A DNA stretch of 64,000 nucleotides from the NCBI GenBank assembly GCA_009823395.1, contig CM020514.1, positions 11,376,466 to 11,440,465 of the forward strand, written 5' to 3'. The stretch comes from Thamnaconus septentrionalis (Eukaryota > Chordata > Actinopteri > Tetraodontiformes > Monacanthidae). The first letter of the stretch is position 1, and every line of letters starts with the position of its first letter. Both the position numbers and the translations under genes were made by a program. Shown here in pieces: positions 11,710-22,867 of the stretch. The notes under the pieces were generated by a model, which was not told the DNA's origin, searched no databases, and was given only the letters and a program-made list of their open reading frames with translations.

Positions 11710-14700
11710 AACGATTTCGAAACCATCAATTCAAGGCAGAAAAACTAGATTGTGTTGCGTAAAAACGAGAGAAATGAGCGTCTGAAATGTTGGATCCTCC
11801 GTCATTGGTTAAACACCCAACGACTTGTTGGTTTTGCTTCTTCAGTCTTCAGTCACTCGATGCAGAAAATGAACTTGGGTTGATTAAACACAATTCTAAA
11901 TATTGTAAATATTGGGTTTTTTTTGTACCACAGTTCATATCAGTCACATAATGTAGCAGTTGGTGTTTGTCTTGCAGTTCCGCTGATATGACCCGTTGCT
12001 CAGCAGCCATTTTGTCATCGTCTCAACAGAAATTCAACACAATATCAAAACTGGTGTTAAAATATTAGCAGAATCCGAGTCTTTTGGTTGTCCTTGGCCT
12101 TGAAAATGCTTTAAAGCTGTGACTAAGGTGAATCAACTGGCGTTGTTGAAACCAGAGAACGTTGTAGTTCAAAGGCTGTAGCATCACATCAAATCAGAGT
12201 TTATGAAATTTACTGACGTCTGTTTTTCCTGGATGCTTTTAAAGTTTCATTGTGTGATATCTATGTGCAACTCCACCGTTAAAAAAAACATTTCAAACCA
12301 CATTAATGTTCATCCCCGTTTTATTACATCACACTTGAATGTCACCTCTTTTCTGTAGCACGTGTGATGTCAGGTTAGAAGTCTCAAAACCCAGAACAGA
12401 TCCAGGTTCTGGTCTCCTCTAGCTCCATGGTGGCGTGATATGGGGAACTCTTTGTTAATTGAAAGCGCAACATTAGTTATTTCTGATGACTTTGTCTTCC
12501 AACACGTGTGGAAACAAAATGTTTTGTCATTCAACACCAAGAGATCCCTCTCAGTGTTAGCGACAGCCCCGTTTGAGTCCTGGCTGTGAAAGGAAGACGT
12601 CTTGCAGGGAGATTTTTTTGGTGTGTGATTAGAATGCGATGATTCACATTGGCTGTTTCCTGAAAAGATAACATTTTTGAGACTGCAGGTTGCATTGTGA
12701 ACCACTTTACCTCGGCTACGGTTGTAATACGCTTTGAAAATGTCACCAAGTACGTTATCACATTTGCACAACCGTCATAGTTTCAAAGAGACACAAATGA
12801 GACAAAAAGTGAAGTGAGGGACTTCAGGCAAATTGGAAGAGTTGATATTTTTAACCCGCCACACAGGCTGAATTGTCTGTTTACATTATGGTATTGGAGA
12901 ACTACTGTTGGTTGTTTTCCCAAAATGCTCTTCAGTATAAGTGCTGGCATGTGTTCTGCTTTGTGCCTGTATATTGAATTAGGCTAGACTTCAAGACTCT
13001 GTTTAAAAATTCCATCGAAATGACACAGATTTAAACTGGGGTATTTCAGGGACACATTCTGCCTCACATTGTCTCCACAGTGCTCTCTCTCTTTTTTATA
13101 GATTGTAGTTTTGTTGTGTCATCGGGTTAGCGAAGATGACTAAACTGTGTTACACAGCCCGGCAAGTCCAGAGGTTGCCTTTTGTTTTGGTTTTTGGCGG
13201 TAGTTTAGAATATTTAAAGAAAATGTGCTAAATAATTCACAAACTCCTTTTCTCCACAAACGCGCAAAAACAAAAGGCCAAAGCCAAATGGACTGCAACT
13301 TCTCCTGTGGTTTTATATCAGTATAGCATAGTGAACACGGTCTTGGTTAGTTTTAATTTGTGCCAAGTTTGTCTTTAAACCGTCAAGCAGCCTTCTGATC
13401 GAACAATGAGGGACGCAGCCTTTGCTCGCTCGCTCGCTTGTTCTTGTGCCTTCTTCATGGCCTCCAGAGGGCCTTGTCGTTGATATTTCCCACAATGCTT
13501 TGAGCCACACGGAGACGTCCTCCCAGCATGAGCGAGGGTGGAATGCGGCGCGAGTGTGGGAGCGATGGTTGGGATGGAGGGAGGGAGTCACGGCCCAGAG
13601 AGCATGGTGAAGAAGGAAGCGAGGGTCTGCGAAAGGGGGTGGCGGAGATCGTCTCAAGAAGCGCTGCCTCATGTTTGGCCTTTCAGCTCGGCTACCGGAG
13701 AAGAAGGTCCTGCGCTTGCACAATGGCATTTGTGTGTAAATATGCAACATGGAGTGTAGTAATGTGAACCAGTTTGAACCTTTGACTTTGTTAGGAACCA
13801 GATATCGCAGCACATTTCTTTAGTGATACATTAATATAGTGTGTAGGTATATTTTTCTTTAAAATCCAAACAAATGTAGTGTGCTACATGTTGACGAAAG
13901 TTTTCCTATAGGAAATGTAAACGCAAAGATGTGCTGCATAATGTATTTTTAAGTGTACGTTTGCATTGTTGAAAATTTGGAAAATAATTGTCTGCAAATG
14001 ATGATTTATATCAATAAACTAAAGGAATTCTGACAAAACTAAAGAAACATTGAAAAAGTATTTTCCTTGATAAAACCTATGGATACATTTGCCAAGATAT
14101 GAAGTTGTTGGAGTTAAATTAAACGTTTGACCACACACACGGGTGCAGGTTCACTTCCTGGTCTGCAGAGTTCGTTTCAATCAATTTTTTCAAATGTCAA
14201 AGTGTGGAGATTTTGAGTTCAGTTCAGTATAATTAATTCCAGTGTTTGAATATATATATAGAGTTACTTTTAGCGTCTGATGTGTGCAAAAAAACGCAAG
14301 GGAAAAGTTGTAACCTTTGCAGAGATGCACTTTTATTCAAATTGTGGCTCGTGGCACAGCTCTGCTTGCACAATGTCACATTAGGACTGCCATTAGATTA
14401 ATCCTGCAACACTAAGCGAGTTTAGCTTAGCACAAGTTGCTGACTGCAGGTTAGAAAGCTGCCTTTTCTCTGGTCTGGACCACAGTAAAGTTCTCCCTCC
14501 CATCTGCTGTCGGCGAGGCTGCCGGTCCTGAGTTTCCCTCTGAAGCAACAAGCGGCTTCGGGCCGAAAGGAGGAGAGCCGCCTGGTCTGCGTCGTGATTA
14601 CGGCCTGGGAACCGAGCTGGAAAAGGCTTTATTTTTTTGATTTTGTTTACACAAATGAAACGTGTGGTGAGGCTAATTTGCAGCTACACATTTTGGTCCT

Positions 14701-15205
14701 TGCGGCGGTGGGAGAGCGGAGATGTGGCCGTGCTATAGTTCTGGAGTGCAACCTCCACTCCCCCCCCCTCCCCCCTCACCCCTCACCCAAACTCCCCTTT
14801 CCGTTGTAAACGCGGACGGCCCTGTTTGTTATGCTCGAGAGTCGGCGAGCCAACGACCCGGCATGCACACAAATCCAAACATCTGAAAAGTGCAACGGTC
14901 TTATTAACCACATCAGTGCGCAGCCTCTTTTTTTGCAGCTATTCCTGTTATGTCAGACAAATATGGCAATATGGGCCTTTTGTTTGCAATTATCCACTTT
15001 CTTTGTCTCCCTGCTATCTGGAAGTTAGCTGTGCATGAGTGTGTGTTAGGTTGCTGTGTATCAAGTTGTTGAGTGTATCTGAAAGCTAAAGTGACCTAAA
15101 TCTTTCTCTGATTTTTTTGCGGTGTTTTTATCATACTCTCATAGCTCTTCAGACCTCAGGAAAGGGCAGCCCATGTAAACCACCATCGGGCGGGTTTGGA
15201 GAAAG

Positions 15206-15500
15206 TAGCTGCGTTTCCATTACAGTTTTTCGCAAAGTAAAAGTGATATTTCTAAAAATTTCTTGTCGCGTGAACCAGGTACGTCACGTCCAGTGACGTG
15301 TAAATGTGAAAAAAGTGTTTCCATGACACTTTAGTGATATACCTCGATATCGATAGGTCTGAAAAACCACCTCGTGAGAGCATGAAAACCTTTTAGCCAT
15401 ATTTGAGAGGTTTCTCCAAGTTTCGGTGTTTCCATTACCAGTCATTTTTTGCGATATTTAGGTTTTGCGCAACTCTAGGGGTCATGCAAACGCAGCTAGC
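15206..15500. mobile_element. MITE with TAGCTGCGTTT inverted ends
   Basis: Left end GTAGCTGCGTTTCCATTA and right end ATGCAAACGCAGCTAGC form an inverted pair. GTGTTTCCATTACC and GTGTTTCCATGA recur inside. About 295 bp with no coding capacity, inside the large bcl9 intron. Confidence 0.6.
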
Positions 15501-15970
15501 GCGCGGCTAAGACAACCATAAGCGTGCGTGTCTCACACACCCCACTCAAGCGGGCCGATGCAACGACGGATGGACAGAGATAGAGTGGCGCGGCGTGAGA
15601 TGGAGAGATGGCAACAGGCTGGCGCGGCGGGTGCCAGGCCTGCCACTGGAGCTGGCCCGCCGCGCGTGGCACGCTGCCCGGGCTACGCCAGCAGATGTGT
15701 CACTAGTGAGTCAGCTGTATGTGTTCTAAAGGCACAGACGCCCACTCACAGTGCTCCATGAGAATAGAGAGACTTTTGTCCGTCTTGTCGCCGTAACCCC
15801 CCCCCCCCTCCTCTTTCGGGTGTAACGTTACAGTACCCCCACCCCTTCTTCTTCCCGGCCCTTCCTGTCTTGATTTACCCCCCACCCCAACTTCCATCAT
15901 TTTGACGGACGCGGCGAGGCTTCTGTCACCCTGATATGCCATGACAGAATGTGACATTACACACATGTCG

Positions 15971-16082
15971 CCCCCCCCCCCCCCCCCCGGGGGATGCGAA
16001 AGGGGGTCTGCTGACCAGACAAAAGGATGATGCAAGGATTGGGGGGGGGTAGTAGTAGTAGTAGTGGTGGTGGTGGTGGTGT
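15971..16082. repeat. C18 run followed by G-run and TAG/TGG triplets
   Basis: 18 C at 15971-15988, a G-run near 16041-16048, then TAG and TGG triplets to about 16081. The mix is G-quadruplex-prone on both strands. Confidence 0.85.
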
Positions 16083-18179
16083 GGGGGGTGCACAGTTGAC
16101 GGTTTAAAGAAAAACAATACAGACGCACCCACCAGTATGAAGACTGCGCGAGGAAGAGGGGGAAGACCGGAGCAAATCTGAGAGAGCAGCGGAGCAACGC
16201 TCTGGAGACAAACGGAGAAATAAAAACACTGCCGCTATTGTGCTTCGGGAAGCAGTTTGGGTTTTTTTTTTGCCGAGCAGTCACAGGGTTTTATTGCAAA
16301 TGTTTGCACGGCCCCAGTTTCGGCAGAAACTACTCAGTCAGACTCGTCCTCTCACGATAGCGTGATGTCAGATGCGAGCGGTGGCATTAAAGCCTCCGTA
16401 TTTAGCGACACTCCGCATTCCTGGCATTTCTCTATGCGCCTGAGCGTTGAGTCACGGGTGTTCCTAGGCAGGGTGTGGCCCCAGTGGAAGCAGGACGGCG
16501 CTCGCCAGAGCCACCTCGACAGGTGAGCGCTCGCCAGGAGCGATTTCTGCTCGGCCCAAAGCGCCGTGGGATGTCCAGCTGATCTGTGATAGAGCCAACA
16601 ACTTTTTGTACTAGTTAGGTGGAAGATGGCGATAAACTAGCCGTAGCGTTAAGAGCAGGAAGAGCGGAAGTTAAAGGTAGTTTGATTCTGGTCAGGTTTG
16701 AACAGCAGGAAGTTGTTGACACGGATTTAATTGTTAGAGGTTTGGCAGGTGAGGTTTCAGTGGAGGAAACAAATGATTTCCCTCTGGGATTGTTGGTCAA
16801 CAACCAGCATTATTATTACAGTCAGCATAATAATAAATATTATCAGTATTATTATTATTAGTAATTATAGTGTTATTAATTTTTATCATATTTATTTTAT
16901 TGTAAATGTAGAAGTTTTTTGTTTCCTGGCCTTGATGCTACTAATGGAAGTCAGTCCTCATTGATATTGTCTAAAGGTGATAGTGGTTGTATTTTTACCT
17001 CCCGGTCAGTAGGTGTTGCACTTGCCATTAACTTACCTCCGTATTCTCCACGATTCTAACTGCATATCTGCAGAGCTGGAAAAGTATTCTTTCATGGTGT
17101 GATAATAATGCGCAATATGAATAAAAGACCAGATCTCCCTTATATCCGGGAGTCAACGTCAACTCGTACTAACAAAGCAAGTTGTTGATATCGAGGATAT
17201 ACTGATGTCTCTGACCTCTGAGAATGCTTTAATTCAGACTATAGACCTGTAGAACACAGTGTCATTGCATTGTTTTAGCTAAGACTAGCTGAGGACTTAG
17301 ATTTTGGTCTTTCAGCTCTGACCGCAGTGCAAATGCTGAACACACACCGGCCGACGACCTGCTCCCGTGTTGGCCTGATGATACTTCAGATCCACGGCCA
17401 AACAAAGCAGTACGTTTCTCAGCCATTTCTGCACTCAATCTAAAATTCGAGCTATTCTGGTCCGAGACAACAAATGGAGAAGTCATCTTTATTTAGACCC
17501 TGATCACTTTGACAGCCAACCTGCTTAAAATTGAAATACTATGGCTGATTGAACCCAATGATTTTAACAATATAGTATTCTTTACTCCAGCAAAATTAAA
17601 TTTCTCATTTTGATCATATCTAAACGTTCCTTATAAGACGTATTTTTTATATCATACACTTGTTTTCCTCTACTTGTAGTTTGTTTGTTTGTTGTGGAGT
17701 TGATCAGAAAGTGAAAGTGCGATCCAGGGAGGTTGGCGTGTCCCTTTTAGTGTTTCTACTCAGTTTAACAGGTTGGTGACCTGGTTCCACCGGGATAAAC
17801 AAGGGTAATTCATATCACAAGAGTGACTCAAGGAGTAAATACTCACATACTCACGCACACACACACACACACACACATGATACACACAGTGACTTGTAAG
17901 GAGGCTTGACTGTTTCCTGCATGTTGTGCCTGTGAGACAGGATGGTGGAATATCAGAGGATTTCTTTCCTTTTTCTGAAAATGTACCAGAGTGGATTAGA
18001 GTGTCGTGCTTCCTGATGGCTTCTTTTCACAGCGCGTCATTGATTCCACTTTATAATTTGTTTCAAAATTTTTTCCCTCCCAATGTGCTCTGTCGTCGTC
18101 GGATCCTCCCATCCTTCCCTTTTTTTAGCCCAGCATATACTCCCGACCTTATGTCTGGTAATTTGATCCGGGTAAACAT

Positions 18180-18860
18180 GAGGCTTTTCCGTTTCCAGAG
18201 CTCCGACCGCGCAGCTCCGCGCTCGCGGCCGTGCGTTTTGCCTTTTCTTTTCTTTTTCCCTTCTTTTTTTGGTGCATTCTGGCTGAAAAAGTGCGAGGGG
18301 AAGCGGAAATGATGTACCTGATATTAGCCTACACAAATAATGGAAGGAGGAAATTCTTGAGATGGATGCCAAGTAGACGGCCGAGTGCGTAGGGGAGCTG
18401 GAGAGTGTGAAAGAGAGAGAGAGAGAGAGAGAGGGGAGAGGCAGCGAGAGCGAGCAATAAGCCATTGTGACTGAACTGCAAAATGGGATTTGCATAAATA
18501 AGGCTGAAACATCAGCAGGCCCCTTTTACAGCCAACAGCAGGACGGCGACGAGGGGAGCGAGAGACGGAGAGTCGCTGCGCCTTTGCACATTTTCTCTCA
18601 AGTGCCACCCCCACCCCCCCCATTTTTCCCCTTCTCTCCATGTTGTGTCTTTTTGCGGCGTCGCCGTCGCAGCGGCGTTAGAGTTTTTAAGCCGGTGGAC
18701 CGAGTTGATGGCAAGGTCACGCTTCCCCCTCCGCCATCGATCCTTGTGGCTGGAGTCGAGGGTCCCGGGCGACGTAGCGGGAGAAGCAGGGCTTCGCTCT
18801 CAGTGTTACGTAAGCGTGAAACGAAGCGCGACTCCCTTCAGGTTGCCACCCGCGTTTCAA
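18180..18860. promoter_or_regulatory. GC/CpG-rich intronic island
   Basis: CG-rich DNA with GA tracts and an octamer-like ATTTGCATAA at 18487-18497, standing out from the AT-rich intron. It may be an alternative bcl9 first exon or an enhancer. I cannot define an exon. Confidence 0.25.
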
Positions 18861-19040
18861 CAACAAAAGAAAAACAAAACCCCAGACTAATTGAATTGAA
18901 CCATTTTGTCATAATTTATTTATCGTTCCATGCCAGAGTTGAGCCTCCGAGTTCCCGTCAGCGCCACCTTGATGGATGGACAGTCGAGCATCTCGTGCTG
19001 GAGACGGAAGAAGAGAAATCACTGTGATTACCTCCACAGT

Positions 19041-19041
<1 letters not shown>

Positions 19042-19136
<95 letters not shown>
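19042..19136. repeat. (GT)47 microsatellite
   Basis: The longest pure dinucleotide run in the window, about 95 bp, in the large bcl9 intron. Confidence 0.95.
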
Positions 19137-19137
<1 letters not shown>

Positions 19138-20279
19138 ACCTGCGGTGATGCTGCTGTGTGCGCAGGTTAGGGGGATTTTCCCTCACGACGCTCGTGTCAG
19201 CAAGTTCCCCAATTAGTGTCTCGTTAGCGGGCGATTTGAAGAAGCAGGTGATTGACAGTTTTGTCGTTTGTGTGCAGCGTGGAATTGATGTTCCTCACAT
19301 CAATATAGGCCTCCACCCGCCTGGAGACTCAGGTTATACCTCCCCGGTCATACCTGTTTGTGATTGTAAGGAGTTGATAGAGTTGGTCGCAAACTTGAAT
19401 TTACGGCCCACGTTGGGAAGTTCAGGAGGTGAGCGTTCCCTCGGCGGGCTTTGCCAGATGGTCAGTGCAGCACCTGGACCACCTCTCTCCCCCAACACAA
19501 TAGCCAAATGCTGGCTGAAGTCGAAGGAAATTGGCTGAGACAGCTTTTGTGGCCGTCTGAAACCAAAATTCCAACATTTGCACTCGCATCTCGCCGCGAT
19601 GGTCCAGATGTGCGGAAACGGAAGGTTAGCGGAGTTGAAGATTTTTTCCCTCGCGCTCGTTTCGCCCTCTCACACACGGCTCTGGTCACACGGAGCACCC
19701 TGGATACCTGTTTTAGGTACATTTCTGCTTTTGGACTGTTTCTTATGCACTAGATTGTGAAATGCTGCATTATTTCTCACAGGAATTTTTTTTTTTTTTT
19801 TTTAATTATCTTTTTATTTGGAAAGGCAAATTTCCATCACATACATTAATTACAAACTTAAGTCATTGAAGGACGTATAGAAAACAAAGTCCATCTCTTT
19901 GCTACTTTAGCTTTAACTTTAGCTCGCCACTTTTAAGAACGCATGCACTAAAACACACAAAGTTCGTGAAACCAGCCCTTTGTGACGTCACAAGGTTTCA
20001 CCGTCAAGTCAGTGACGACGTCCCCGTCCTTGTGCTCCATCCGCCCTCAGCTTCCTCATGGCCTCTTTATCTTTCTTCCCTTGCAAACAAACATGTGGAA
20101 GGTCCAAGGCATTGGTTCAAGCAATTGTTTTTCTTCAGGAGGCTCGAAATTTGAATATTTTTTTTTTCTCGGTAGAAAAACAAACCATTTCTGGCTCCGC
20201 CGGAGTCGGGAATGAAAACATACATATAATGAAAATCTCTAGAATGGGGGGCTTTAAATAGCGGAACAGAAGAGCCATC

Positions 20280-21180
20280 AGATTTGGTCTGACGTCTGCG
20301 CGCTGTATGTTATCACTGCAGTGCCTCTTATCTAATTACCAACTACTTAATTATTGTGCGCTGGTACTCCTTCCCAAAGAAGTGGCTCTGCTTTGTGTCG
20401 TAACAGAAACATGCCCTTTCACTTAAAAAAAATAAACAGGATTTATTACAGAGGCGCTCGGCTGCCAATGAACCCGGAGTCGCCGGTCGGCCGATCGATA
20501 ATTGGCCTAATGAACGTCGCTTGGGTTGCACGAGGCCGCCCCCTTTGCTGCGCCGCTGCCAGTCCTCCGTCCTTGCGGACGAGTCGGCCGCCGCCACCGC
20601 CGCCACTCCTGCCGCCGACCTGGAAGGTTATTAAATCACTTGTTGTGCGGACAAGCGAGAGGCGCGTGTTGCAGCAGCGGCGGCAGCAGCAGCGGCAGCA
20701 GCAGCGGCGCGGCTTTTTTTTTTTTTTTTTTTTTTTTTGCCTGGTTCTCAGCTGGTTCTCCCCTAACCCACACACACACACACACACACTCCACCCCTTA
20801 TTCTCCTCCCCCTCCCCCACTGCCTCCTACCGCTCCCCCTCCCCCACCCCCTCCCAGGGGGAACTCTGGAGCCAGTTACAATGTTGAGCGTTTTGGAAGA
20901 GCTCCTAAATATTTTCAGGATGACAGTGTAATCTGACTGACTGGGCTGCTCTCCCTCCCTCTCTCTCGCTCTCTTTCCTTCCCTCTCTCTCTCCTCCCTC
21001 CTCCCTCCCTCCCTCCCCCTTTCAAACGGGGGATTCTCATGCGATTCTTGTGCTCACTCACCGGGACACAAGCACGCAAATGGAAGCAGCAGCAGCGGTG
21101 GCAGTGGCAGTGGCATTGGTGGTCAGCTCGCTCGGAGCTCGGGCGCTTCCACTCCCACTCGGCCGCTCTCTCTGTCTCTC
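20280..21180. promoter_or_regulatory. GC-rich island with CAG/CGG triplets
   Basis: It contains GCAGCAGCGGCGGCAGCAGC-type triplets at 20671-20710, a T run (20714-20738), CT-rich tracts, and a lower-complexity-free stretch at 20880-20945 that looks like unique sequence. It may be an alternative promoter of bcl9. Confidence 0.25.
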
Positions 21181-22415
21181 GTGTAGCTGGTAGCCATTTA
21201 GTTAATGTGATAATAGCTTTATACTATAAAAGACTCACTCCAGTGGCTAAACCAGCATATTTCAGACTGTACAACTTGAACTGCCCCCCCCTCAAACTGC
21301 ACCGCCATCGTGCCACCACGCCGACTTTGTTAGCGTTTCTGAACATCATCACATCCTGTCCTCAGCGTTCTTGGTTGATGCCGAACAAAAGAAACAATCC
21401 AGAATCTTAATTTGTATCTATTGACTTGTCCTTTTGTCCTTTGCTGTTTTCAACACTTTTGCAGATAATAACACGTGTGATTATCCCTGAAATTGATGGA
21501 CATTTTGCATCATTTATATCTACATCTGGACCAAAAAAGCCTTTGAATGGTTTTGCAGTCACGTGATTCTGATTATCCACATTGCAACAGCTTGGATAGT
21601 ATTACAAGAGAAAGATATAAAAGCAAAAAAACGACCCCCATATGGTTGTTGTTAACTGTAGGAATCCCATCAATCGATTCAGCATCTTTTCCAGCGCTTT
21701 TTCAGCCCAAAGAGATCCGCAGTCGGCCCTAATCACTTAAATGAGCCCCGTGAACCTCGTAATGTTCCAAGAAACAAAACCGTCCGCAGTGATAGACGGC
21801 ACAGGAGCGGTTGACCGTAGGCTAATGTGAAACGAGCCCGGCCGCAGAGGCAAAGTGTTCTGTGCGCACAGGCACAATCTGGCTGCTCTCCTGCTGAACA
21901 ACAACAAAGGTCGGAGATTCATTTTTTTGCTGGCATTTTTTTTGGGTGAGGGGTGGGTTAAGTTCCTGAGGTTTTCTGTTTGTGAACAACAATCTTGGCA
22001 CTCGATTTAAAACCAAGCAAACTTGGTGATTTCTCAGTCGGGCCCGTTGCAGCAGTGCAAAACACAGACACAATGAAAGTTTGTCTGCGTTGCCCCTCGG
22101 TAGAAAAATCACTTCCTGGCCTCTGTGCCGTGAAGCGGCGAAGTCTCTTTGCTACAAATTGTAAAACTTTGCAAGTGTGTCTTTAGTGCTAACTGCAGGA
22201 AAGGAAGCGAATAAATGGAAGGTTTGAGAGGAAGTGATGGAGAAAATCCACCAGATGACGCGTGTTAAGCTGGGCCTCGCCGTCCCGGGCCGAGCTGAAC
22301 CGGGCCGAGCCAGCTCGTTTACAGGAAAGATATTTACTCCTGTCTGTGGCCCTATTCCAGTTTTTGCTAACCGTCTTCCCTCCTGTCTCTCTCCCTCCCT
22401 CTGTTCTCTTTACAG

Positions 22416-22867
22416 TGTGCCCAAGGGCCGTTGAAAGCCCCCTTGGGGGGGTTTCATAAATACACACCGAGCAAGAAAACACTCCTGGACTGTTATTGTT
22501 TTTGCACAAACACACAGACACACCCACACACACACACACGCATGCACACACACACTCACACAGACAAGGACATAGAGAGAATGTTGGAGGTCCAAGAGGA
22601 AAGGCCAGCGGCGGCAGGTACAGCAGCGACTCATTTCGGCAAGAAGGAGCGAGGGAAGAAGGAGCGGGACGAGGCCAAGGACGGCCGGGGGAACCTCTCC
22701 AGCATCGGCAACCCCGCTCCCGGATCTCGGAACGTGCGCGCCAAGGCGCCACTCCCGCACACGGGCAGCCCTCTCCAGCTCATCACTTCGCCTTGTTCTG
22801 TAGTCCTGGGAGCCCCATCAATGCACTCCAATAGGCTAAAGAACTCCCCGTCCACCAACACGCAGAG
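22416..22867 (+). CDS. bcl9: bcl9 exon with start codon(s)
   Basis: The acceptor is a long pyrimidine tract ending TTTACAG at 22415; the donor is CAGAG|GTGAGG after 22867. The conserved start, MHSNRLKNSPSTNTQ, begins at 22821. The same frame is open through the whole exon, with an ATG at 22581 (A at -3) that would add 80 residues beginning MLEVQEERPAAAGTA. The 22821 ATG has a weak context (T at -3, C at +4). A CA-rich tract at about 22506-22562 lies in the presumed leader. The exon ends in phase 2 (AG|C, Ser). Confidence 0.75.

Larger units (their letters stand above)
8915..22415 (+). other. Large 5' intron of bcl9 (presumed)
   Basis: I see no convincing coding exon here. The interval holds microsatellites (11675, 17855, 18411, 19042), a C18 run at 15971-15988, a MITE at 15206-15500, a single GC-rich patch at 9450-9640, and two CpG-rich islands (18180-18860 and 20280-21180) that could be alternative promoters. 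Open frames in the interval are low-complexity or short. Confidence 0.5.

Noticed and set aside
18909..19139. Frames coding Thr-His or Val-Cys repeats
   Set aside because: Direct translation of the (GT)47 microsatellite. The same applies to frames at 223, 4433, 5402, 48055 and 55992.
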